Below, one piece after another: positions 8,948-17,424 of a DNA stretch of 54,733 nt (within the stretch, counting starts at the first letter, position 1; each line of letters opens with the position of its first letter). The stretch is taken from the NCBI GenBank assembly GCA_937926105.1, contig CALANS010000080.1, positions 1 through 54,733 on the forward strand, written 5' to 3'. This DNA is from an uncultured Actinomycetes bacterium (GTDB lineage: Bacteria; Actinomycetota; Actinomycetes; Mycobacteriales; Nakamurellaceae). The position numbers were made by a program, and so were the translations under genes. The notes under the pieces were generated by a model. It was not told the DNA's origin. It did no database searches and worked only from the letters and a program-made list of their open reading frames with translations.

Positions 8948-11900
8948 TCACCTCGTGGCCGCACCCGGGCGCGGAACGGTCAGTACGTATTGGCGTACTG
9001 TGGCGCCTGCGGACTTGTAGGCATCGTTTACTCGAGCCTCGAGCGCCGTCCGAAGCGTCTCGACGGACCACCGGCGAGCCTTGGGTCGGCGGCTGGGGTC
9101 CTTCACGGTCCAGAGATTCGGCGGATACCATCCAACAAGGAACACGCCAGCTGTGGACTGCACCTCGGCGAGGTATCTGTCGACAAGCTGATCTTCTAGT
9201 GCGGACTCGACGTCGCTGTTCCAAGACCCTTTAATTTCGATGGGGACGGTGTGGATTGTCTCGCCGTCCCGGACCTGCACGTGGACATCTGTGCGATCTC
9301 CAGTGCCGTAGGCGGTACGTGGCAGGACCAAGACTTCGCGGTTGACGATGACGCTGCGCTGCTCGAGACGAAGGCGCAGTTGGTGTGCGAGGTACGCCGA
9401 TAAGGCTGCTTCGGGCTTGGGTGCCCATAGGTCGTCGCCGTTCCCCATGTCTGCATATCCAAGCTTCAGCCCTGCATTTTCTGCGGCTGTTCGTACGGGA
9501 GCCGGGATGCGGTCCCAGAGCAGTTCACCGTGAGAAGGCAGTTCTTCCTCAATCGCTGCAAGTGCCTCGATGATGAGTGCTGCGAGTTCGCTGTCCGTGC
9601 GGACCAGCCGGCGGGTCGGGTCGCCGAGTAGAACTGCGAGGTCGTCGGGGTCGGGCGGCTTCCAGTTTATCTCCGCCAACTGCAGCCGAGCGCGGTGGAG
9701 AGCGGCTTCGAGGTGAATGGACTCGGTCTGGCTAGCCAAGGATTGAAGCAGAGTAAGAGCTCGTGGCGTGCCTCGCTGGGCGAGACTGTCGAGGACGCGG
9801 TCACGCAGCCGTCGGGTGTCCTCATCGGCAGACGCGAAGTAGGCTCCCGCGTGGATGCCGTCACCTACGTTGGGCGTCAGGGTGGCCAGCCATCGGTAGA
9901 ACTGGGCGAGGTAGTCGTCGGTGAACGCATCCAATCGCGGGCCGTAGTAGTTCTGGTGGGCGAGTGCGTGCGCAATGGGCAGGGCAGCCTCTTGGTCGGT
10001 CCCAACACTGTCGCGAATTATGGGCCAGGCCCGCATAGGCGTTACGTTCATCAACACGACCGCGGACGTGCAGGCGAGCGCGTTCGGAAATTGGCCTGGC
10101 GTGAATATCATTGCGTCGATGACCTTGTCGACGATCCCGGCGACGGATGTCTGAAGCGCCGTGCTGGCCAGGTCTCGGTAGACTTGGACGGCTAGCGATG
10201 CGGCCTCCTCGGTGTCCGGGATCGTGAGCGTGCCGGGTTCACCGGACAGTGTGTCCCGAATGCCAGTGAGTAGCACACCAATCGCGTCGCCCAACTCCGC
10301 GGACATGCAGCCTTGTAAAGCGTCGAGTCCGTAGGGCAGACTGCCGCGCCCAAGTTCGCGTCGGACGAACTGCGTCGTCGCGGAAGCGAACGATGCGGCC
10401 GCGGCGGTGGCGGCAGCACGCAAAAGACGACGGTGACGGTCGCGCTGAGCGTCGTCTGAGCCAGGCAAGAACCATAAGAGGCTGCCGACCCATTGAGACC
10501 AAGGCACAGTCTGGAGCTTTGCCCTGTCTTGGCGGTCGAGAATGCAGAGCGCCAGATACCCCGCCCAGGCGCGTTTGTCATACCTATTCGTGCCCAACCA
10601 GTCGGTCCAGTGGTCGTGTTGGCGGAGAAGGTAGCAATACGCGGCCTTGCCAAGCCGGTTTTCAGCGCCGTCGCCGAGGACGACGACCGACGGGAAAGCA
10701 AGGAGGTCGTCGTGCATAACCGGCACCTGGGCTCGCCCAGTGGACGGGTCGAACTGCAACTGCCACGCGAGTTGCCAGAATCGGGACGGATCTTCGTCAG
10801 TCACATCGACTAACAGCTGTCTGACGGACTCGGCGAATTCCCCGGCATCTTCCCACGGGGGTGGCGCCTTGTGGTCGGCTCGCCACGCTTCGGCGACTCG
10901 CGAGTCGATGGGGACGGCGTCAAAGATTCTCCGCAGACTGCTTCCTGCGAACGGCACCATGGTCCGGAGCCCGTACGCATACTCATAGTCGGTCTCATTG
11001 GCCGTGTCTAGGATCGTCACCGCGATTTCCGCGAGGACGGCTGCGCCTGTTGGATGATCAACTGCAATGTCTCGCGCCTTGTCCGCAATCCACGCGAAGT
11101 CGCGAGAGTCCACCAGCGCCCGACGGCGGGTGTCGGAGCCATCCGCGCTGACCAGTCCGCGAAATCTAGCGCGCCACCCCGACAGGATGCGATGTGCCGC
11201 CCAGGCTGGGTCCGCGTCGAAGTCGCGGAGCGCGAGGCTGGCGGCCAGGTGACGTCTGAGCGTGGCGACCTTCTCGGGGGTTCGCGTCGACGTCGTCTCA
11301 TCGAGCGAGTCTGGGATGTCAAGCTGCTGGAACTCGCGCATGTATGGTTCGACGATCGCGGCGATGGGGTCGATTAGTTGTTCAGCATCCGGGCCGCTGA
11401 GGCCGCGGTCGATGATGGCGGCAACAAACTCGTCTCCCTCTGGCTGCGCCCCGCTTGATCGTCGACGCGCTGGTGATGCGGCAGTTGCCGACGACTCGAC
11501 GTCGCTTACCGCGGCTGATTCGCTCGCTTCCGATTCGCCATCGGTCCGTTCGGCCATGAGGGTCAAAATGGCTACGACGTCGTCGTCTGTTGCGTTCTGG
11601 GCGGCGTCGATCCTCAGGAAGCGCGCGTAGCCGCCGTACAGCGATGGGTTCTGCCTTGGTGTGAGCAGCGAAAGAAGCTCCTCTGTGGTCATGTGCTTCG
11701 GCCAGAGTGCGGACAGGAGCGCACCCCGCAACTCGTCCTCTGAATCGATGGCTCGCGCGTAGTCCGGGTCTGCGAGACTTGCAAGAAGGGGCTTGAGCTC
11801 GCAAACTAGGTCCGGGCCGCAGGCGACGACTGCGTTCACGGCTAGGCGACGGACCGTGGTCGGCCAATGATCCGAGTTGGCAATGTCGAGCATACGAGGA

Positions 11901-13429
11901 GTCAAAGTCGGGTCTTCTGAGTCGGCCGCCAATTCAAGCACGATCTGCATTCTCGCCTGCGAGCGCCACCCTGAACCGCTCAGTTCGTCGAGTGCTCGCT
12001 CAACCTGGTTCGCGAGCCCTGGGTGTTTCAGCCGAAGCGAACCTCGACGACGCCACCACGACTCCGATAGATACGCATCCTCCGCAGTCCTGATCAATGC
12101 CTCCACAATCGTTCGCCGTGCAGCTGGCGAATCGACGAGTGCACTGTGACCGGCCAGGCTCAACGGGTCTGCCTCGGCGAGCCATCCAGCGCGAGAAGGG
12201 CACAGCGCGGTGATCCACGCGGCAGTCTCCCGTAGCGCGGTCGGAATTGAAACCCATGGCGCTCCGACTGACTGTTCCACGAGGAACAGTTGACGAAGCT
12301 GCAGCTCGCTGACCTGGCGCTCCACCAAGTAACTGGCTGCCAGAAAGGCGGCCACTGAACTATGGCGAAACGCGATACGATTCGGGCCGACAGCAGCAAA
12401 CAGCGCGCAGCGCAGAGTCTGCCGGATCATGCCCTCACTGACTGAGAACCGATGCTCGGCATCACCTTCCTCGCCACCAACGAGCCCTGCGAGGTCCAAG
12501 TCCGACGGCCGACGATCCGACTCGCCACTAGTCCAAATGTTCCGGCGCCCAGAAAGCAGTAGACGCACAGCGATCCGCTTGGCGACCGACAGCCTCTGTT
12601 CCCTCCCAACTGAATTCAGTGCCGCGCCAGCATCCGACATGTCTGGCGAACTCCGCTCGGCAAACCGGCGGACAGCGCTCTCAAATATCTCCGACGGAGC
12701 GCCCTGCAGGTCGCCATTTTCCTCGTACATCTCGCAGAGCATCTCGAGTGTCAGCGGGATGCTGGCCAGTGGCGAGACGCCCCTTACTATGGCGGTCCTG
12801 ACAAGCGCCCGGCCGTCTACGCCGTGCAAATCGGCGATCTGGGTGGCATGGGTGCGTGTCAGCGGTGCCAGATCCGTCGCCTTGTAGGGCAGAAGGTCAA
12901 CCAGTGTTGCGTCGAGCGCGCGGTTGTAGTCCATGAGGCGGCAGGCGAAGACGAGCCGCAGGCCGCTCACCTCTCTGCCTTCAAGGCTGTCTCGCAAGAG
13001 TTGAGGCAACTGGAGCAAGATGGGGCACTCGTCGACCTGGTCGAGGATCACGACATGACGCACTGCGGCCGGTGAGGCCGTCGACGGACGACGGGTGTCG
13101 AGTCCATCAAAGATTGGCGCGAGCTTGGCTTGATAGCGCAGTTCAGTGAGCGCAATTGCGTCCAGCGCCGTGACGCTGGACGAACCAAGTCTCTCCCTCC
13201 AACGGCGAGCGATAGCCTGCAGGACGGTGCTCTTGCCCGAACCCGGCTCACCTAACAACGCGAACGAGTAGTCCCTGCAGAGCTCGATGGGGTCGCTCAA
13301 TTCCGATGATCCACCGCGCCGACCGAGCACTGCCGACGGCGAGTACAGGAAGCCTGCATCATCGAGCGGGAACGGCGTCTCGTCCGTGTCGGACTGGGTT
13401 CGAATTCGGCACAAACGACGGGCATGCAC
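8948..13429 (-). CDS. NACHT/STAND-like NTPase with C-terminal PD-(D/E)XK nuclease-like domain
   Basis: A 1493-residue protein. The NTPase is almost at the N-terminus: Walker A GEPGSGKST at 60-68 and Walker B VVILDQVDE at 126-134, with the extra acidic residue typical of NACHT proteins, then a winged-helix-like segment (ASIPLTLEMLCEMY). The long middle (about 430-1330) is helical and repeat-like. The last 160 residues show a nuclease-like pattern: a Glu-containing helix, RTD (1379-1381), then IEIKG (1397-1401). STAND NTPases oligomerise after sensing phage or stress signals, so the nuclease-like end would be the effector. Start is GTG 13429, after GGAAGGCGG. Function in defence is inferred from architecture and location. 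Confidence 0.8.
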   Translation of the reverse strand: MHARRLCRIRTQSDTDETPFPLDDAGFLYSPSAVLGRRGGSSELSDPIELCRDYSFALLGEPGSGKSTVLQAIARRWRERLGSSSVTALDAIALTELRYQAKLAPIFDGLDTRRPSTASPAAVRHVVILDQVDECPILLQLPQLLRDSLEGREVSGLRLVFACRLMDYNRALDATLVDLLPYKATDLAPLTRTHATQIADLHGVDGRALVRTAIVRGVSPLASIPLTLEMLCEMYEENGDLQGAPSEIFESAVRRFAERSSPDMSDAGAALNSVGREQRLSVAKRIAVRLLLSGRRNIWTSGESDRRPSDLDLAGLVGGEEGDAEHRFSVSEGMIRQTLRCALFAAVGPNRIAFRHSSVAAFLAASYLVERQVSELQLRQLFLVEQSVGAPWVSIPTALRETAAWITALCPSRAGWLAEADPLSLAGHSALVDSPAARRTIVEALIRTAEDAYLSESWWRRRGSLRLKHPGLANQVERALDELSGSGWRSQARMQIVLELAADSEDPTLTPRMLDIANSDHWPTTVRRLAVNAVVACGPDLVCELKPLLASLADPDYARAIDSEDELRGALLSALWPKHMTTEELLSLLTPRQNPSLYGGYARFLRIDAAQNATDDDVVAILTLMAERTDGESEASESAAVSDVESSATAASPARRRSSGAQPEGDEFVAAIIDRGLSGPDAEQLIDPIAAIVEPYMREFQQLDIPDSLDETTSTRTPEKVATLRRHLAASLALRDFDADPAWAAHRILSGWRARFRGLVSADGSDTRRRALVDSRDFAWIADKARDIAVDHPTGAAVLAEIAVTILDTANETDYEYAYGLRTMVPFAGSSLRRIFDAVPIDSRVAEAWRADHKAPPPWEDAGEFAESVRQLLVDVTDEDPSRFWQLAWQLQFDPSTGRAQVPVMHDDLLAFPSVVVLGDGAENRLGKAAYCYLLRQHDHWTDWLGTNRYDKRAWAGYLALCILDRQDRAKLQTVPWSQWVGSLLWFLPGSDDAQRDRHRRLLRAAATAAAASFASATTQFVRRELGRGSLPYGLDALQGCMSAELGDAIGVLLTGIRDTLSGEPGTLTIPDTEEAASLAVQVYRDLASTALQTSVAGIVDKVIDAMIFTPGQFPNALACTSAVVLMNVTPMRAWPIIRDSVGTDQEAALPIAHALAHQNYYGPRLDAFTDDYLAQFYRWLATLTPNVGDGIHAGAYFASADEDTRRLRDRVLDSLAQRGTPRALTLLQSLASQTESIHLEAALHRARLQLAEINWKPPDPDDLAVLLGDPTRRLVRTDSELAALIIEALAAIEEELPSHGELLWDRIPAPVRTAAENAGLKLGYADMGNGDDLWAPKPEAALSAYLAHQLRLRLEQRSVIVNREVLVLPRTAYGTGDRTDVHVQVRDGETIHTVPIEIKGSWNSDVESALEDQLVDRYLAEVQSTAGVFLVGWYPPNLWTVKDPSRRPKARRWSVETLRTALEARVNDAYKSAGATVRQYVLTVPRPGAATR

Positions 13430-13748
13430 TGGAACCGCCTTCCCAAGTAGTGGTCGCGTCGCTCAGGATAGAGGGCTTGGCAGCACTCCGGCCGGCGGCA
13501 TTTCGACATCGCTGCTCTCGAGCCATGTGTGCTTAACCGTATCCGGTGTAGCCCTTGTTGAATGCGGCGGTGAAGTGAGGGTCGACCCGATCTTCACTGG
13601 CGGGGCTTCAACTTTTGGCGTGTGGCAAATGACGCGAGGTCGGTCGGTCCGACCACCAGGGCTTGCACGCCCCTCCGTAGCTGCAACATGCTCAAGGCAC
13701 CTTGCTCGCAGCCGCCAGCCGCCCGGAGGGGAACCATAGTGACGGAGT
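13430..13748. other. Non-coding gap between the NTPase gene and the integrase
   Basis: No convincing gene, tRNA or strong hairpin was seen. It must hold the promoter of the large NTPase gene (minus strand), but no clear -35/-10 pair stands out. Confidence 0.4.
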
Positions 13749-14890
13749 CTATTGGCGAGCGGCGATTTCGGAAAGCTTGGCCGCGATTTCGGCGTCGCGG
13801 CCGGCGGCGGCGTGTTGGTAACGCAGGGCGGCGCCGGCGGTGGAATGGCCGAGGCGGGCCATGAGTTCGGCGAGGGTGGCGCCGGTGGACGCGGCCAGCA
13901 CGGCGCCGGTGTGGCGCAGGTCGTGCCAGCGCAGATCGGGCCGGCCGGCGACCTGCCGTGCGTGGTAGAAGCCCCACCCGGTGCGGTGCGGGGTGCTCGC
14001 CCGGCCGTACAGCGACGACGGCGCCATGTGGGACACGCCGTCGGCGGCGGGGAACAGTAGACCGGCGCGGCCGTTGACGCGGGCGCGCAGGTAGTCCTTG
14101 ATGGCGGGGATCAGGTGCGGCGGGATGGCGACGTCGCGGATCCCGGCGGCCGACTTGGGGGTGCCCACCACGTAGCCGTCGTCGGTGCGGACGACGCCGC
14201 GGCGAATTCGGATGACCCGGTTGGTCAGGTCGATGTCGCTGCGGCGCAGCTCGGTCAGCTCGCCGAAGCGCAGCCCGCACCAGGCGGCCAGCAGCGTCAT
14301 GACTTGGTACCGCTCGGGCATGGCGTTGACAGCGCGGCGAGCTCGTCCAGGCTGGCGGGTTTGATCTTGTGCACGCGTTTGGAGTTTCCGGCGCCGCGAA
14401 TGTGCGCCGGGTTGGCCACGATCAGGCCGTCGTGCACGGCGTCGGTCAGGATCGAGCGGAGCAGGCTGTAGGTGTGGGCGCGCAGCGTCGGCGTGTGATC
14501 GCCCAGGCAGGTGTGCCAGTCCCGGACGACGTCCGGGGTGATGGCCATCAGCGGCGTGTCGGCGAAGGTGGGCAGGATGAGCCGGTCCAGCAGCCGCTGG
14601 TAGTGCTCGCGGGTGCGGGGCTTGAGGGTGCGCGCGGCGAGCCATCCGGCGGCGTAGGAGCCCAGGGTGCGGCCGGGCTGGTAGGCGTTGCGGTGCTGGG
14701 GCGGGGTCCAGCTGCCGGCGTCGAGCAGGGCGCGTTCGGCCTTGAGCCAGGCGGCCGCGTCGATCTCGGCGTCGAAGGTGTGTCCGGCGGTGTGCAGCTT
14801 GCCGTCGGGGCCGGTGTAGCGGGCCTGGTATCGGCCCGAGCGCATGCGGGTGACCTGGCCGAAGGGGCGGCGTTTGGCCTTGCGTGTCAC
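13749..14890 (-). pseudogene. Tyrosine integrase, interrupted by a one-base frameshift
   Basis: The N-terminal part reads from GTG 14890: an Arm-type DNA-binding region (SGRYQARYTGPDGKLH), then a SAM-like core-binding domain, up to ...LDELAAL. The catalytic part continues in another frame from VNAMPERYQV near 14330 to 13749, with GLRFGEL (Arg), HDLRH (His-x-x-Arg), LGH and RYQHA (Tyr) all intact. The two parts join perfectly if one G is restored at CTG-TC near 14328-14332. The break lies between domains. It may be a true mutation, a sequencing error, or less likely a programmed frameshift. The gene sits next to the distal att repeat, as expected for the element's own integrase. Confidence 0.88.
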
Positions 14891-15055
14891 TGATCTTCAC
14901 CCCCCGATGTGCATCGTCTGTGCATCGGATGCGAGCGTATATCGGCCGATTCCGGTAGCGCTACGTTGAGCGCGGAAAGGCGACACTAGGCAGCATCACT
15001 GCAGGTCAAAGCGCTTCGAGCTGCTCTGATGCAGTATCACGCGATCATGAACAGT

Positions 15056-15102
15056 ACTGGTTCGATCCCAGTATCGCCCACCACTCTGACCAGCGGAAAC
15101 GC
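15056..15102 (+). repeat. att direct repeat, distal copy
   Basis: Identical to 889-935 over 47 bp. It contains only the last 28 bases of tRNA-Val and cannot form a tRNA. It marks the far end of the element; sequence to the right would have adjoined the tRNA before insertion. Confidence 0.93.
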
Positions 15103-15174
15103 CGGCAGATCACCATCACGGGCCATTCCTGGTCCATAGGCTCTGACCCTCCGAACTACCGGAAGGCGGCCACC

Positions 15175-15495
15175 ATGCCCACCACTACCACCAGTCCCGA
15201 CCAGGCCGGCAGCACCGTTTATGTCGGGCGTGACGGCCGGACGATGCCCCGCCGGTGCAGTCTGCACACTGCCGCGATAGACCTCCGCCCGACCGTGCGT
15301 GCGCTGCCCGACGCGGTGATGGGCGAGACCGTCATTGTTGAGTTCGGCGTCGGGAACGCGCTGGTGCTCGATGTGGAGACCGCGAACGAACTGGCTGAAG
15401 CGCTGACCAGAGCGGTGTACGAGCTGGACGACGCGGCCGATGCTGCACGCCGAGGTACCGGCACGACAGCGAGTGCTGAACCGGTGTCAATTTGA
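15175..15495 (+). CDS. Small hypothetical protein upstream of HTH genes
   Basis: A 106-residue protein with no domain I recognise. It has a strand-rich middle (GETVIVEFGVGNALVLDVE) and a C-terminal helix (ANELAEALTRAVYELDDAAD). The coding look (G/C at third positions, ATG with GGAAGG about 11 bases upstream) is good. Its helical tail resembles that of the gene fragment that precedes the second HTH pair near 20 kb, so it may belong to the same element-encoded family. Confidence 0.6.
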   Translation: MPTTTTSPDQAGSTVYVGRDGRTMPRRCSLHTAAIDLRPTVRALPDAVMGETVIVEFGVGNALVLDVETANELAEALTRAVYELDDAADAARRGTGTTASAEPVSI

Positions 15496-15497
15496 CC

Positions 15498-15662
15498 ATG
15501 GTTGGCTGCGCAGTCGAATTGACCATGCAGGTACCCGACCATCATGTCGGCGCCGACAAGATGGTCGCCACTGGATCCCGGACTTCCGACCTGACCAGTC
15601 ACCGTCATTTTGACGGTGGTTGCCGACCGCTGTCGGTGCCCGGTGGGACGGTGACGGCATGA
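15498..15662 (+). CDS. Possible short reading frame ending in the 44-bp repeat
   Basis: A 54-codon frame from ATG 15498 that ends PLSVPGGTVTA and overlaps the next gene at ATGA. The same ending (PLSVPGETVTA) closes the frame before the HTH gene at 20042, so the C-terminal peptide seems conserved. The N-terminal part lacks a clear ribosome-binding site and may be a decayed gene end. Confidence 0.3.
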   Translation: MVGCAVELTMQVPDHHVGADKMVATGSRTSDLTSHRHFDGGCRPLSVPGGTVTA

Positions 15663-15665
15663 GCA
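15622..15665 (+). repeat. 44-bp direct repeat, first copy
   Basis: This stretch matches 20005-20048 at 41 of 44 bases and in both cases ends just after the ATG of a small HTH gene. It encodes the C-terminal PLSVPGxTVTA of the preceding frame and the ribosome-binding region of the next. It suggests two related element modules in tandem. Confidence 0.8.
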
Positions 15666-15916
15666 GTTCACTTCCCCAGTCCTGGTCCCGGCAGGAGATC
15701 TGCGAGGCGTACGGCATCAGTCCCGAGGAGATCCGGCGACTGATCAAGGCCGGGCAGATCGGCTACATCCGGTCCGGCCGCTCGAAGCGGTTCCTCGCTG
15801 AACACATCGCGCAGATCCAATCGGCGATCGAGGTTAAGCCGCGCGCCCCGACCGGGGACGTGCTCACGCAGATCGGCGTCACGCCACGCAGCGCGGCAAG
15901 ACGGCGGTCGGCATGA
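15659..15916 (+). CDS. Excisionase-type HTH DNA-binding protein
   Basis: An 85-residue protein with an HTH_17-like fold: WSRQEICEAYGISPEEIRRL followed by IKAGQIGYIRSGRSKRF, the recognition helix and wing. A basic C-terminal tail follows. It is probably a recombination directionality factor or copy regulator of a lost element. The start is the ATG inside the 44-bp repeat, and the end overlaps the next HTH gene by 4 bases (ATGA). Confidence 0.7.
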   Translation: MSSSLPQSWSRQEICEAYGISPEEIRRLIKAGQIGYIRSGRSKRFLAEHIAQIQSAIEVKPRAPTGDVLTQIGVTPRSAARRRSA

Positions 15917-16098
15917 CCGAGCCCACTGCCTACACGCTTGCCGAGGCTGCCGAGTCGGTGCGTATATCGGAGAAGCACCTGACCCGGGCGATCAAGGCCA
16001 CCGCTCCCCCGTACCTCAAGGCTAAGAAGCACGGCCGCGGATACCGGATCAAGCCGGAAGACCTCCGCGAGTGGTTCCACTCGCTGCCCGACGCGTAG
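15913..16098 (+). CDS. Second excisionase-type HTH protein
   Basis: A 61-residue protein: YTLAEAAESVRISEKHLTRAI, then KAKKHGRGYRI and a terminal DLREWFHSL helix, the standard layout of HTH_17/AlpA-like proteins. It overlaps the preceding HTH gene by ATGA and so is translated with it. The paired arrangement recurs near 20.0-20.4 kb. Confidence 0.72.
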   Translation: MTEPTAYTLAEAAESVRISEKHLTRAIKATAPPYLKAKKHGRGYRIKPEDLREWFHSLPDA

Positions 16099-16210
16099 GA
16101 GACGACGCCCAGTTCTCACCCGTCCTTCCGCCGCCCGTGCGGGAGGTGCCCGACCGACGTTGCCGCGCCGGTCGGGCTGTCAAACCCCTATCTAAGCTAG
16201 GAGGCTCAAC

Positions 16211-16510
16211 ATGACCATCATCGACCACGCCCTCGCCGACGCGCAGGCTAACAACGCAACCGATCCGTGCCCGGCTTGGTGTAGGTCGGACACCGCGGAC
16301 CCCGATGGGGGTGCCTCGATCCACCGGCGTGCCGTTGGATCGCTCGGTGTGGCTATCGAGTGGTGCCGAGTCGATCGCCTGGCGCCTGGACCAGTGATCT
16401 ACGTTCCCGAACTGGACGTCGACCCCTGCAACACCACACCGGGGTTCGCCCGGCAGTTGGCGGCGGACCTGATCGCGGCTGCCGACGTGCTCGACGGGGC
16501 GACGGCATGA
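16211..16510 (+). CDS. DUF6907-like small protein
   Basis: A 99-residue protein with a CPAWC motif near residue 20 and a following acidic/His segment, typical of the DUF6907-type proteins common on actinobacterial plasmids and integrative elements. Function is unknown; the two Cys may bind metal. ATG 16211 follows AGGAGG about 6 bases upstream (TAGGAGGCTCAACATG). Its stop overlaps the next start. Confidence 0.62.
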   Translation: MTIIDHALADAQANNATDPCPAWCRSDTADPDGGASIHRRAVGSLGVAIEWCRVDRLAPGPVIYVPELDVDPCNTTPGFARQLAADLIAAADVLDGATA

Positions 16511-16929
16511 CGACGACTGAGGAGGCCCCGGAACAGGCCAAGGCTCGGCGCCGAGCCGAAGGTGCGGCCAAACGAGCGGCCGCCGCGGTCATCCGCCAGG
16601 CCCAGCGCGAGATCGAACGGGAGATGCTGGCGAACCTCCCGGAAGACGGCTGCCCGTGGTGGTGCGATGGCAAGCTCGACGGATTCAACGGCCACCAGTG
16701 GCGGGTCACCGGGTCTGGCGCCGACGCGGTGCGCAAGCACTACCGGCGATGCGGCATCGTGGGGGTATCGCAATACCAGTTCGCCGACGGCTGGGGGCGG
16801 CTGTCGCTGTACGTGCGGGACCTGAGGTTCAACAACACGATGACGTGGCGGCAGGCGGCAACGGACCTACGGGCGGTTGCGGAGCTGCTGGACCGCGAGG
16901 CCGAATGGACCGATGCGCGGGCAGGCTGA
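16507..16929 (+). CDS. Element-associated protein with CPWWC motif
   Basis: A 140-residue protein: an Ala/Arg-rich N-terminal helix (residues 5-45), a CPWWC motif near residue 50, then a mixed region and a C-terminal helix. The motif echoes the CPAWC of the preceding gene, with which it overlaps by ATGA, so the two may work together. No known function. Confidence 0.6.
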   Translation: MTTTEEAPEQAKARRRAEGAAKRAAAAVIRQAQREIEREMLANLPEDGCPWWCDGKLDGFNGHQWRVTGSGADAVRKHYRRCGIVGVSQYQFADGWGRLSLYVRDLRFNNTMTWRQAATDLRAVAELLDREAEWTDARAG

Positions 16930-16994
16930 AAGCGCCACAGGCGAAAAAAAACGGACCCTTGGCAGTTGCCCGCCGGGGGCCCGTCGCGTTGCGG

Positions 16995-17032
16995 GTCAGG
17001 GAGCGTCGGACCCGTGCGCGTAGGTCCCTGAC
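16995..17032. other. Hairpin in a 330-bp gene-free stretch
   Basis: GTCAGGGA (16995-17002) and TCCCTGAC (17025-17032) form an 8-bp perfect stem with a 22-base loop. An A8 run precedes it near 16945. It could be part of a terminator or a small structured RNA; the rest of 16930-17256 shows no gene. Confidence 0.3.
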
Positions 17033-17256
17033 GCCTTGTCAGTCACTCCCGGCCGATCGGTCGGGGTCGCTGGCGTCTGCACCGCGTTCTGATTACCCAC
17101 GTGGACTCCGCGAGTGCTACGAGAGCACGGAATTGAGGGCCACGCATCGCAGACCAACCCCCAATCGGGTGATTCCTGCCGGTCTGGGTGGTGCGCTCTC
17201 CGGTGGGGGGTTACCGTGCGATGGACGTCGGGGTTTCCCTGAGAAGGGTGCTAGAC

Positions 17257-17415
17257 ATGGCCAGGGTCCCGGCGTATCACTCGTCTAATCTGTCAGATCC
17301 CGATGTGTATCACGATCACGACGACTGCCCAACAGGCAAGCAGATCCCATCCCGGAACAGGGTCTCCGGCACCGGCGGCTACCGGAAATGCAAAGACTGC
17401 AACCGCCTTGGCTGA
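17257..17415 (+). CDS. Small zinc-ribbon-like protein
   Basis: A 52-residue protein with H19, H21 and C24 (VYHDHDDCP) and a C-terminal KCKDC pair (C45, C48), a spacing that suits one structural zinc. Similar small proteins with YH...C...GTGG...C..C are frequent on actinobacterial plasmids and phages. The ATG at 17257 is preferred because GAGAAGGG lies 7 bases before it, over an upstream frame without a site. Confidence 0.6.
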   Translation: MARVPAYHSSNLSDPDVYHDHDDCPTGKQIPSRNRVSGTGGYRKCKDCNRLG

Positions 17416-17424
17416 ACACCGAGT

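Larger units (their letters stand above)
889..15102. mobile_element. Integrative mobilizable element in tRNA-Val, about 14.2 kb
   Basis: The interval lies between two identical 47-bp repeats and contains an Xis-like HTH protein, a MobF relaxase and a tyrosine integrase gene next to the distal repeat. It carries one toxin-antitoxin pair and two large cargo genes. No FtsK/TraB-type translocase, coupling protein, type IV secretion gene or replication initiator was seen, so transfer would need help from another conjugative element. The integrase reading frame is broken once, which may mean that the element is stranded. Element type is inferred from gene content. Confidence 0.88.

Noticed and set aside
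14331..14900. N-terminal part of the long minus-strand frame over the integrase
   Set aside because: This part is the wrong frame of the integrase; the real N-terminal half is read from 14890 in another frame.
889..15102. Self-transmissible ICE or AICE
   Set aside because: No FtsK/TraB translocase, coupling protein, type IV secretion or replication gene was found between the repeats.
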